DNA from: an uncultured Eubacteriales bacterium
GTDB taxonomy: Bacteria; Bacillota; Clostridia; Oscillospirales; Oscillospiraceae
Length of the DNA stretch: 21,674 bases
Direction: 5' to 3'
Assembly (NCBI GenBank): GCA_900547745.1
Contig: URHT01000031.1
Location: 1-21,674 of the forward strand
Numbering within the stretch: position 1 is the first letter of the stretch; each line of letters opens with the position of its first letter. Position numbers and translations under genes: made by a program. The notes beneath the pieces are model-generated. The model searched no databases and had not been told where the DNA came from. It saw nothing but the letters and a program-made list of their open reading frames with translations. Shown here piece by piece: positions 1 to 7,568 of this stretch.

Positions 1-2125
1 TGCCCAGCAGGCTGTACCCGGAGCCCTTGGACGTGGAGCGGTAGATGCGGTAGGACGTTGCGCCCTCCACCGCGTTCCATGTCAGCATGGGTTTCCCGCT
101 GGTGGCGGAGTTGCCGATGTGCACCACGGGGGCGGTGGGCCGGTCATTCTCATAGGTAAACTCCACAGCGGCGCTGAAAGCGCTGCGCGTGCCATCGGCG
201 GAAATGGCACGGATCATGTACAGGTAGGACACACCGTTCTCCAGACGGTCAGATTTATCCGTATAGGCCGTACCGGTCTGGGTGACCTGACGCCAGAAGC
301 TGTCCGCTCCGTAGCCCTCGTAATAGTTGTTGATGCTCCGCCATACCTCGTAGTCGGTGGCACCGGCAACGCCGTTCCACTTCACCACGGGGAAGCCGCT
401 GCTGTCAGCGGTGACGGTGACGCCGGTGGGCGCTTTCGGCGCGAAAATGGCGGTGTAGTTGATGGTGGCCCGCTGCAGCGCGTCGTTATTCGGGCCGATA
501 TACACGCTGTCCCAGTCCGCCTGATCACCGCCGAAATTCACGGTGGTCAGGGCATTACAGCCAGCGAAGCTGCCGTTGGTAATGGCCGCGATCCTGTAGG
601 GGATGGCGACGGTTTTGAGAGCGCTGCAGTTCTGGAACGCATGGTACCCCGTGTTCGTCAGCGCATAGGGCAGTATGAGCGCCGTCAGGCCGGTGCAGCT
701 GTCAAAGGCGTTGTTAGCGATCCAGTACACCCCACTGGGAATGTGGAGGGAGGTCAGCTTTTCGCAATAGCCGAATGCCCAGTAATTGATCACCTGCAGA
801 TCATCGGGCAGCGAAACGCTGGTCAGCTGGCTGCAGTTGACAAATGCGCGGCCGCCGATGCTGGTAACGCCGGACTTTACCAGCACATGGCGTATCTCTC
901 TGCGGTACCGGTCGGCATACCACGGTGCTTCGTCGTCCGGGGTGTAGTTCGGCATGGCGCCGGCGCCGCTGATGATCAGTGTGCCCTTGTCCAGCTTCCA
1001 CGTCAGAGCGCCGATGGTGCCGCCGGCAGTTTGGGTGGCAGAGGGATCCCTGGGAATGTAGGTAAAGCTGTATTCGTTGCTGAACGTACCGGGCGTGCCG
1101 TCGGCGGCAATGGCCCGCACCTTGTAGTAGTAGGTGACGCCCATCTCCAGGGCTTTTTCATCGTGGTAGGCATTTTTGGTCGATGTAAAGGGTTCCGCGC
1201 CATACTGGCCATACTCACTGTAATAGTAGTGGTCGCCCAGCGAGGATGCTTCGCCGCGCCAGATCTCGTACTTGGCCGCACCGGTAATCGCTCCCCATTT
1301 CAGGTCGGGACAGCCGTAGCGGTCCTCGCTGCCGGTGAGCGTGGGCGCGGACAGAGCGGTAACGCTGGTGTATTTGACGGTGGCCGTCGTCAGCGGCGTG
1401 TTGCCGGAGTTGATGGTCATGGCCTTCCAGTCCGCCTGATTGCCGCCGAAATTCACGGTCTTGAGGGCGGTGCAGCCGTTGAAGGCATTGGCACCGACCA
1501 CGGAGACGGCGCGGGGAATGGTGACGGTAGTCAGCTTCGTGCAGTTCTTGAACATCTGCCAGCTCACCGTCCGTGCGCTGGCGGGCAGCCTGACACTGGT
1601 CAGACTGGGGCAATTCATAAAGGTGCAGCCGCCGAAGACAGTCAGGGAATCCGGCAGGGAGACAGTCTGTAACGCCGTGCAGCCGTAGAACAGGTCGCCG
1701 CTGACCCTGGTCACGCCGCTGGGGATGGTCACGCTGGTCAGCTTTGAGCAGTCCATGAAAACATCTGCACCCAACTCCTGCAGTCCGGTGGGCAGAGAAA
1801 CGGATGTCAGATTTGTGCAGTTCGTGAAGGCGCAGGTGCCCAGATAGGTGACACCCTTATTCACCACGACCTTCTTCACCGTGGGCCGCAGCGCATCGGT
1901 GCTCCACGGCGCGTTGCGGTTGTAGTTTTCATCCAGAAAGTCATAGGTGGCTCCCTTGCCGCTGATGGTAAGGGTGCCGTCACTGGTCAGCTTCCACGTT
2001 ACGTTGTCGCCGCAGGCGCCGCTGCGAACAGTCTCGGCGGCGTAGGCCGTGTCCACCAGCCCCAGCGGGACGGCGCTGAGCAGCAGCACCGCTGTCAGCA
2101 GGATGGACAGCAATCTCTTTTTCAA
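1..2125 (-). CDS. Secreted BspA-like leucine-rich repeat / FN3 protein (3' end outside window)
   Basis: The reading frame is open from a TTG start at 2125 through the window edge, giving 708 visible residues. The start is chosen because AAAGGGGA lies 8 bases upstream and the protein then begins with MKKRLLSILLTAVLLLSAVP, a typical signal peptide ending near AYAAE (residue 31). Domains in order: BspA/LRR_5 repeats at about 33-253, with recurring F..C..LTSV.LP units and the closing motif VNFGGNQADW; FN3 at about 258-356; a second LRR_5 block at about 365-557 with the same closing motif (VNFGGDQADW); FN3 at about 563-660; and a third FN3 cut at residue 708. The protein is exported and probably adhesive or cell-surface; its ligand is unknown. 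The visible part has no anchoring motif. The third FN3 closely resembles the FN3 modules of the protein encoded at 19360-21441. Architecture is well supported; function is inferred. Confidence 0.88.
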   Translation of the reverse strand, partial: MKKRLLSILLTAVLLLSAVPLGLVDTAYAAETVRSGACGDNVTWKLTSDGTLTISGKGATYDFLDENYNRNAPWSTDALRPTVKKVVVNKGVTYLGTCAFTNCTNLTSVSLPTGLQELGADVFMDCSKLTSVTIPSGVTRVSGDLFYGCTALQTVSLPDSLTVFGGCTFMNCPSLTSVRLPASARTVSWQMFKNCTKLTTVTIPRAVSVVGANAFNGCTALKTVNFGGNQADWKAMTINSGNTPLTTATVKYTSVTALSAPTLTGSEDRYGCPDLKWGAITGAAKYEIWRGEASSLGDHYYYSEYGQYGAEPFTSTKNAYHDEKALEMGVTYYYKVRAIAADGTPGTFSNEYSFTYIPRDPSATQTAGGTIGALTWKLDKGTLIISGAGAMPNYTPDDEAPWYADRYRREIRHVLVKSGVTSIGGRAFVNCSQLTSVSLPDDLQVINYWAFGYCEKLTSLHIPSGVYWIANNAFDSCTGLTALILPYALTNTGYHAFQNCSALKTVAIPYRIAAITNGSFAGCNALTTVNFGGDQADWDSVYIGPNNDALQRATINYTAIFAPKAPTGVTVTADSSGFPVVKWNGVAGATDYEVWRSINNYYEGYGADSFWRQVTQTGTAYTDKSDRLENGVSYLYMIRAISADGTRSAFSAAVEFTYENDRPTAPVVHIGNSATSGKPMLTWNAVEGATSYRIYRSTSKGSGYSLLG

Positions 2126-2176
2126 CTTGATCTTCCCCTTTCTTTTCTGTGTCATACGGCACGCTTTTACAGACCC

Positions 2177-2204
2177 ATTATAACGCGTTTTTGTGCAAAA
2201 ACAA
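2177..2204 (-). promoter_or_regulatory. Probable sigma-A promoter of the LRR/FN3 gene
   Basis: On the minus strand a perfect TATAAT (2177-2182) is preceded, 16 bases upstream, by TTGTTT (2199-2204). Transcription would start near 2170, about 45 bases before the TTG start. The -35 matches only its TTG half, so the call rests on the -10 and on position. Confidence 0.6.
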
Positions 2205-2257
2205 TATGCTGGCTGCATAGTATGGCGCTTTTTTGACAGAAATTTAAAAATACAGAT

Positions 2258-2287
2258 AAAGAGGGACGCCTGACGGCGTCCCTCTTT
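2258..2287 (-). terminator. Intrinsic terminator after the M18 aminopeptidase gene
   Basis: A perfect 13-bp inverted repeat (AAAGAGGGACGCC, 4-base loop, then its complement) lies 28 bases after the aminopeptidase stop. On the minus strand the stem ends in TTT, followed by further T-rich sequence. It closes the eight-gene unit and separates it from the LRR/FN3 promoter. The A/T-ended palindrome could work in either direction. Confidence 0.85.
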
Positions 2288-2314
2288 GGATCGGCTTTGC
2301 CTGTTCTCTTTTGC

Positions 2315-3709
2315 TTACTCGGCTTCGTAGATCGCCTTGCAGGCGCGGTATGTCTCGTAGCAGTCCAGCTTGGCCACCACCTCGAAGGGGGCGTGCATGC
2401 TCAGCACCGGCACACCGGCGTCCAGCGTGGCGATATTGCGGTTGGCCATATACTGGGCCACGGTGCCGCCGCCGCCGGCGTCGATCTTGCCCATCTCGCA
2501 GATCTGCCAGCGGACACCGGCCTTGTCCAGCACGCCGCGGACATAGCCCACCGTCTCGGCGTTGGCATCGGAGGAGCCGGACTTGCCCCGTGCGCCGGTG
2601 TACTTACACAGACCCACGCCGTGGTTGAGGAAGGCGGCGTTGCGCTTTTCGTACACATCGGCAAAGTTGGGGTCGTAGGCGGCGGTGACATCGGCGGACA
2701 GGCAGAAGGCGTTCTCGTAGCAGACGCGCAGGGCCACGTTCTGGCTGTCGCACAGGTCGTTCATGAAGGTATCGAAGGCGGCGGACTGCATGCCGGTGAC
2801 GCCCATGGAGCCGATCTCCTCCTTGTCAGCCAGCACGCACACGGCGGTCTTCTCCGGCGTGCCGATGTCCAGCAGCGCCTGCAGAGCGGCGAAGCCGCAG
2901 ACGCGGTCGTCGTGGCCGTAGGCGCCGATAAGGCTGGCATCCAGACCGATATCGGTGGCGTTGGCGGCAGGCACCGTCTCCAGCTCGGCGGAGGTAAAGT
3001 CCGCCTCGGTGATGCCGTACTTGTCGTACAGGCGCTTGAGCACCTGCAGCTTCACGCGGTCGCTGTCCTCGTCATCGCCCAGAGGACGGCTGCCCAGCAG
3101 GATATTCAGCGTCTCACCGGCAATGGCCTCGTTGAGGGGCTTTTTGCCCTGCTCCGCGCCCAGATGGGGCAGCAGGTCGGTGATGACCAGCTTGGGCTCG
3201 CTGCCCTCGCCGATGCAGACATCCACCACAGAGCCGTCGCGCAGCACCACGGGGCCCCGCAGCTCCAGAGGAATGGTGACCCACTGGTACTTGCGAACGC
3301 CGCCATAGTAATGGGTCTTGAAGTAGGCCAGCTCGCTGTCCTCATACAGGGGGCTGGGCTTCAGATCCAGACGGGGGGAGTCGATGTGGGCAGCGGTGAT
3401 CTGTGCGCCCTCCGCCAGACTGCGGCGGCCAATGACGGCCAGCATCAGGCCCTTGCCCCGGTTGCAGGTGTAGACCTTGTCGCCGGCGGACAGGGACATG
3501 CCCCGCTTGTAGGCCACGAAGCCGTGCTTCTCCGCCAGCGCAATGGCGGCGCGGGCGCTGAGACGCTCCGTCTTACCGGCGTCCAGAAACGCCTTGTAGA
3601 CGGTGCAGTAGGCCTCCATCTTCTCCAGCTCCGCCGCGCTCAGCACGTCGTAGCCGTTGCGGTCGTCCTTCAGGAGCTGCTTTTTCAGGGCTTTCAGTTC
3701 CTCACTCAT
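2315..3709 (-). CDS. apeB: M18 family metalloaminopeptidase
   Basis: A 464-residue protein, the usual length for M18 (aspartyl-type) aminopeptidases, which are cytoplasmic, dodecameric, dinuclear zinc enzymes that trim N-terminal residues from peptides. Metal and catalytic motifs are visible: AAHIDSPRLD (H108), GHDDRV (D267/D268), ADKEEIGS (E297/E298), SADVTAAYDP (D340) and SMHAPFE (H439). The ATG at 3709 is preferred over an in-frame start 25 codons upstream because GGAGG precedes it at proper distance and the upstream stretch lies inside the neighbouring gene. The start overlaps the 3' end of the TsaC-CoaE gene by 8 bases, so translation is probably coupled. It is the last gene of the ddl-headed operon, followed by a strong terminator. 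Family assignment is firm; in vivo substrates are not evident. Confidence 0.93.
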   Translation of the reverse strand: MSEELKALKKQLLKDDRNGYDVLSAAELEKMEAYCTVYKAFLDAGKTERLSARAAIALAEKHGFVAYKRGMSLSAGDKVYTCNRGKGLMLAVIGRRSLAEGAQITAAHIDSPRLDLKPSPLYEDSELAYFKTHYYGGVRKYQWVTIPLELRGPVVLRDGSVVDVCIGEGSEPKLVITDLLPHLGAEQGKKPLNEAIAGETLNILLGSRPLGDDEDSDRVKLQVLKRLYDKYGITEADFTSAELETVPAANATDIGLDASLIGAYGHDDRVCGFAALQALLDIGTPEKTAVCVLADKEEIGSMGVTGMQSAAFDTFMNDLCDSQNVALRVCYENAFCLSADVTAAYDPNFADVYEKRNAAFLNHGVGLCKYTGARGKSGSSDANAETVGYVRGVLDKAGVRWQICEMGKIDAGGGGTVAQYMANRNIATLDAGVPVLSMHAPFEVVAKLDCYETYRACKAIYEAE

Positions 3710-5330
3710 GGTTCGTTTCCTCCTCAAAAATACGTTGTAATCTCTGATGGGCGATGGTTTCAAATGCGTCCGGTGTGGCGGCATCGTTCATCAGCACATC
3801 GGTGCAGTGGGTACGGTAAAAGTCGTCGGGCTTCTGGGCCTGCACCCGCAGGCGGGCGTAGTCCTCCGGTATGCCGTCCCGGGCCATGATGCGGCGCACC
3901 CGCGTCTCCGCCGGGGCCAGCACGGCCACGGTGCGGCGGCAGAGCCGGGACAGGCCGCTCTCCACCAGATTGATGGCGTCGATACCGATCAGCGGCGTGT
4001 CGCTGTCGTTGATGCGGCGCAGCAGCTCTTGGGGCAGGCGGTCAAAGATGATGGCGTTCAGCTTCTCCATCTCGGCGGGATCAGCGAACACGGCGGCGCC
4101 CAGCTTCCGGCGATCCAGCGAGCCGTCCGGCGCGAATACCGGGCCGAAGGCGGCTGTGATGGCGGCGCGCAGCGGCTCATCGGTGCGCAGCAGCTCATGG
4201 TATACGGCATCGCAGTCCAGCACCAGACCGCCCATGCGCTCCAACGCCCGGAGGGCGCTGGTCTTGCCCGCGCCGGTGGGGCCGGTGAAGCCGATAACAA
4301 GCGGCGACACGTCCACCACATGGAAGCCCGCCGCCTTTTTTAGGCGGTTGGACACCGCAAGGCCCAGACCGGATTCGTCCGGACACTGGGCATAGATCTC
4401 TGGCACGTCCGTGTCATCGAAGGTGCGCAGGGCATCGAAAACATGCTGCGCCTGAGCCAGCTTGTCATCCGTGGGGCCAAGGCGGTGGACGATATGACCC
4501 GCGAACAGCGGGGCATACTCGTCGAAGCAGATGACGCCCGCGCCCTCCGGCAGGTGCTGCTGTATGTAGGCGGCGCTGCGGCGGGCGGGGCCCGCGACCA
4601 CCGTAACGGCGGCCTTGGGCGCGTAGTGGCGGTACTTCATGCCGGGGGCGCGGGGACGCTCCCCCTCCCCCATTTTGCGGCGCACGGCGTCGTCCACGGC
4701 TACCTCGCCCAGCACCTGCTCCAGCGCCTCCAGCGGCAGTCCGCCGGGGCGCAGCAGACGGGGCGGCTGCACCGTCAGGTCGAGGATGGTGCTCTCCACC
4801 CCCACGGTGCAGGGCCCGCCGTCCACGATGCCCTCGATCTTGCCCAGCATGTCCTCCATCATGTGCCCGGCAGTGGTGGGGCTGGGACGGCCGGAGGTGT
4901 TGCCGCTGGGCGCGGCTATCGGTACGCCGGCGGCTTCGATGATGGCCAGCGTCACGGGATGGTCGGGGCAGCGGACGCCCACCGTTTCCAGCCCGCCGGT
5001 GGTGCGCAGGGGCACGATGTCCCGGCGGGACAGGATCATGGTCAGCGGCCCGGGCCAGAACCGCGCCGCCAGCTGATACGCGGCATCGGGCACGTCCCGG
5101 CAGTACCGCGCCAGCCAGTCCGCCGAGGGGACATGGATGATAAGGGGGTTGTCCTGCGGGCGGCCCTTGGCCTCGAAGATGCGGCGCACCGCGTCCTCGT
5201 TGAGGGCATCGGCCCCAAGGCCGTACACCGTCTCCGTGGGGATGCCCAGCAGGCCGCCCCGCCGGAGGATAGCCGCCGCTTCCGCGACGGCGTTTTTGTC
5301 CTGTTCCGGATGGAATATCCTGGTCTCCAA
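3702..5330 (-). CDS. Fusion of threonylcarbamoyl-AMP synthase (TsaC/Sua5) and dephospho-CoA kinase (CoaE)
   Basis: One uninterrupted 542-residue frame joins two enzymes. Residues 1-340 form a Sua5-type L-threonylcarbamoyladenylate synthase, which makes the intermediate for tRNA t6A37: GIPTETVYGLG (29-39), KGRPQDNPL (55-63), APSGNTSG (140-147), the KYRHYAP linker (232-238), and a C-terminal Sua5 domain ending near 335. Residues 345-542 form dephospho-CoA kinase, the last step of CoA synthesis: P-loop GPTGAGKTS (350-358), DCDAVYHEL (372-380), LDRRKLGAAVFADP (405-418), and a late R..Q.QKP segment (about 495-501). The CoaE half is divergent: the usual His-Pro after the LNAI segment is Phe-Asp, and the usual D(I/V)PLLFE is DAINLVE. 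Start: TTG at 5330 with AGAGGA upstream; no ATG fits better. The unit sits between the LUD-domain gene and the aminopeptidase gene. Domain calls are strong; activity of the CoaE half is inferred. Confidence 0.92.
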   Translation of the reverse strand: METRIFHPEQDKNAVAEAAAILRRGGLLGIPTETVYGLGADALNEDAVRRIFEAKGRPQDNPLIIHVPSADWLARYCRDVPDAAYQLAARFWPGPLTMILSRRDIVPLRTTGGLETVGVRCPDHPVTLAIIEAAGVPIAAPSGNTSGRPSPTTAGHMMEDMLGKIEGIVDGGPCTVGVESTILDLTVQPPRLLRPGGLPLEALEQVLGEVAVDDAVRRKMGEGERPRAPGMKYRHYAPKAAVTVVAGPARRSAAYIQQHLPEGAGVICFDEYAPLFAGHIVHRLGPTDDKLAQAQHVFDALRTFDDTDVPEIYAQCPDESGLGLAVSNRLKKAAGFHVVDVSPLVIGFTGPTGAGKTSALRALERMGGLVLDCDAVYHELLRTDEPLRAAITAAFGPVFAPDGSLDRRKLGAAVFADPAEMEKLNAIIFDRLPQELLRRINDSDTPLIGIDAINLVESGLSRLCRRTVAVLAPAETRVRRIMARDGIPEDYARLRVQAQKPDDFYRTHCTDVLMNDAATPDAFETIAHQRLQRIFEEETNHE

Positions 5331-5356
5331 GGGAATTTCCTCTTTTCGCAGTTTAC

Positions 5357-5995
5357 TTACAGGCCCAGCTCCTCGCCCACCAGCACCACCTTGATGCGGC
5401 CGGGCACCTTACAGAAGCGGGTGACGACCATCTGGGCACAGATGCAGTCGGGGCTGGTGCAGTCGGCGCACTGGCCGTTGGCGGAGCAGGGGGTCTTGCC
5501 GTTGAAGCGCTGGGCGTTGGCGGGGGCGGCGATGTGGCGGGCGCGGGCGATGGCGCCGTCCAGATCGGCGGCGACCTTGTTCATACCGGCCACCACGATG
5601 ACCTGCTTCGGGCCGAAGCACAGGGCAGCCACGCGGTTGCCCATGCCGTCGATATTCACCAGCTGGCCGTCCTCGGAGATGGCGTTGCTGCTCATAAGGA
5701 ACGTGTCGCAGGTCAGGGCCTGATGCAGCATGGCCATGCGCTCCTCCGGTGTGCGGGCGGTGTCGCGGTCGATCACCGGCTGGCCGCGATGGCGCAGGCG
5801 CTCCTTGATGCCCAGCTCGTCCACGGTGGCCACGCCGCCCCAGCTCACCACGTCGCCGGCGGGAATCAGCTCCAGCACCTTCTCCACGGCCTCATCGGCG
5901 GTGGAACAGTAGTAGCCCTCCATGTTCCGCTTGTGCAGCGCGGCGGCCACACGCGGGCCGGACTTGTCATACATCTTTTTCTTGGGTTCCAGCAT
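5357..5995 (-). CDS. LUD-domain (LutC/YkgG-like, former DUF162) protein with Cys-rich C-terminus
   Basis: A 212-residue protein with the LUD fold pattern: N-terminal helices, then DVVSWGGVATVDELGI (48-63), DTFLMSSNAISEDGQLVNIDG (around 97-117) and FGPKQVIVVAGMNK (127-140). Near the C-terminus is a dense cysteine cluster, CSANGQCADCTSPDCIC (170-186), plus C195, which could bind a metal or Fe-S cluster. LUD proteins include LutC of lactate utilisation, but no lutA or lutB is nearby, so a lactate role is not supported. The ATG at 5995 has GGAGG upstream and lies 3 bases after the prfA stop. It occupies the slot between prfA and tsaC where prmC is found in B. subtilis. Family call good, function unknown. 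Confidence 0.82.
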   Translation of the reverse strand: MLEPKKKMYDKSGPRVAAALHKRNMEGYYCSTADEAVEKVLELIPAGDVVSWGGVATVDELGIKERLRHRGQPVIDRDTARTPEERMAMLHQALTCDTFLMSSNAISEDGQLVNIDGMGNRVAALCFGPKQVIVVAGMNKVAADLDGAIARARHIAAPANAQRFNGKTPCSANGQCADCTSPDCICAQMVVTRFCKVPGRIKVVLVGEELGL

Positions 5996-5998
5996 GGT

Positions 5999-7069
5999 TC
6001 ATTCCTCCTTGCTTTCTTGCAGTCTCCGGGCCTGATCGCTGAGGATCAGGGCGTCGATCATATCATCAAGCTCGCCGTTCATGACGGCGGCGATGTTGAA
6101 ATTCTTGCTGTCCCCGGTGAGCCGGTGGTCTGTGACCCGGTTCTGGGGGAAGTTATAGGTGCGGATCTTGCCGCTGCGGTCGCCGGTGCCCACCTGACTT
6201 TTGCGGGTGGCGGCGATGGCGGCGCTCTGCTTCTCCCGCTCCGCCTCGTACAGCTTGGAGCGCAGGATCTTCATGGCGCGGTCCTTGTTCTTGTACTGGC
6301 TGCGCTCGTCCTGACACTCCACCACCGTGCCGGTGGGCAGGTGGGTAATGCGGATGGCGGACTCCGTCTTGTTGACGTGCTGCCCGCCGGCGCCGGAGGA
6401 ACGGAACGTGTCGATCTGCAGGTCTTTGGGGTCGATGGTGAACTCCACCTCCTCCGCCTCGGGCATGACGGCCACGGTGGCGGCGGAGGTCTGGATGCGG
6501 CCGGAGGATTCCGTCTCCGGTACGCGCTGGACGCGGTGGGTGCCGGCCTCGAATTTCAGGCGCGACCAGACACCGGCGCCCTCCACCTCGGCGCTGACCT
6601 CCTTGACGCCGCCCAGCTCCGTGTCGTTCTCATTGACCACGGTGAGCGTCCAGCCACGGCGCTCGGCGTACATGGTGTACATCCGCAGCAGGTCGGCGGC
6701 GAACAGCGCCCCCTCCTCTCCGCCGATACCGGCGCGTATCTCCAGAATGACGTTTTTCTCATCGTTGGGATCTTTGGGCAGCAGCAGGCGCTTCAGCTCC
6801 TCCGTCAGGCGCTCCATATCGCCGCGGGCGGCGGACAACTCCTCCTGCGCCAGCTCCCGCAGCTCCGGGTCGGCCAGCATGACGGCGGCGTCCTCCGCCG
6901 TCCGGGCCGCGCGGGCATAGGCGCGGTAACAGGTCACAAGGGGCGTCAGCTCCTTCTGCTCACGGCTGAGGGCGGTGAGCCTTTCCCGGTCGGTATACAC
7001 CGCGGGGTCGGACAGCTGATGCTCCACCTCCGTCAGGCGGTGCTCCACGGCTTTCAGCTTTTCCAGCAT
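5999..7069 (-). CDS. prfA: Peptide chain release factor 1
   Basis: A 356-residue class I release factor that terminates translation at UAA and UAG. The catalytic GGQ motif is at 228-230 (SSGAGGQHVNKTES), and the stop-codon-reading PxT tripeptide is PET at 184-186. This rules out RF2, which carries SPF. Q181 and T194 of the decoding site are present, but residue 193, which is His in E. coli, B. subtilis and T. thermophilus RF1 (GRIHTS), is Gln here (GRIQTS). ATG start at 7069 with GAGGG overlapping the stop of the flavodoxin-like gene 9 bases upstream. The methyltransferase PrmC, which modifies the GGQ glutamine and often follows prfA, is not in this window. Two genes here, rodA and radA, end in TAG and so need this factor. 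Confidence 0.96.
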   Translation of the reverse strand: MLEKLKAVEHRLTEVEHQLSDPAVYTDRERLTALSREQKELTPLVTCYRAYARAARTAEDAAVMLADPELRELAQEELSAARGDMERLTEELKRLLLPKDPNDEKNVILEIRAGIGGEEGALFAADLLRMYTMYAERRGWTLTVVNENDTELGGVKEVSAEVEGAGVWSRLKFEAGTHRVQRVPETESSGRIQTSAATVAVMPEAEEVEFTIDPKDLQIDTFRSSGAGGQHVNKTESAIRITHLPTGTVVECQDERSQYKNKDRAMKILRSKLYEAEREKQSAAIAATRKSQVGTGDRSGKIRTYNFPQNRVTDHRLTGDSKNFNIAAVMNGELDDMIDALILSDQARRLQESKEE

Positions 7070-7078
7070 GGCGCGCCC

Positions 7079-7567
7079 TCAGTTCTGCTCCAGCCAGCGC
7101 TGGACGTTCTGGATGAAATCGTTGCGCCAGAACTCGTAGCCCTCGCTGCCGGGCCGCAGGGACACGGCGAACAGCCGCTTGGCCGCGGTGTAGAGATCCA
7201 TCTGATCGTAGACCTCCTCGCTGCGCTGGGTGGTACTGCGGGTGACGACATAGGCCACGCGGTGCAGCTCCAGCCCCCGGCGCTTCAGCAGGGAGCGGAC
7301 GGGGCTGGCCATGCGGCCCGCCCACACGGGAGTGCCCACGATCACCAGCTTGTACGCCTCCAGCGGCCTGGCCGTTTCGAAGGGACGCAGGGGCTTGGTG
7401 GATGTCTTCATGGCGTCCATGCCGCTGCGCAGATAGCCCTTCCAGCCGCTGCGGTCGCGCTCGTCGCTGATGGCCACAATCTCCGCGTCCAGCGCCTCGG
7501 CGATCTCCTTGACGGCGCGGCGGGTACTGCCGGTACGGGAATAGTAAATGCACAAAATATCGCTCAT
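7079..7567 (-). CDS. Flavodoxin-like FMN-binding protein
   Basis: A 162-residue single-domain protein. The N-terminal strand and phosphate-binding loop LCIYYSRTGSTRRAVKEIA (5-23) match the flavodoxin FMN loop (T/S.TG.T). VIVGTPVWAGRMASPVRSLL is the typical second flavin-contact segment (GTPVWAG). It is probably a cytoplasmic electron carrier or FMN-dependent reductase partner; the redox partner is not evident. ATG at 7567 with AGGAG upstream, one base after the stop of the ABC-F gene, so coupled translation is likely. Its place between ribosome-linked genes is not explained by function and may only reflect co-transcription. Confidence 0.85.
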   Translation of the reverse strand: MSDILCIYYSRTGSTRRAVKEIAEALDAEIVAISDERDRSGWKGYLRSGMDAMKTSTKPLRPFETARPLEAYKLVIVGTPVWAGRMASPVRSLLKRRGLELHRVAYVVTRSTTQRSEEVYDQMDLYTAAKRLFAVSLRPGSEGYEFWRNDFIQNVQRWLEQN

Positions 7568-7568
7568 A

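Noticed and set aside
119..1672. 517-codon plus-strand open frame
   Set aside because: Complementary to the LRR/FN3 gene; its apparent internal repeats are reflections of the LRR and FN3 repeats on the other strand.
2297..3889. 530-codon plus-strand open frame
   Set aside because: Complementary to the M18 aminopeptidase gene, which has clear family motifs; the antisense product resembles no protein.
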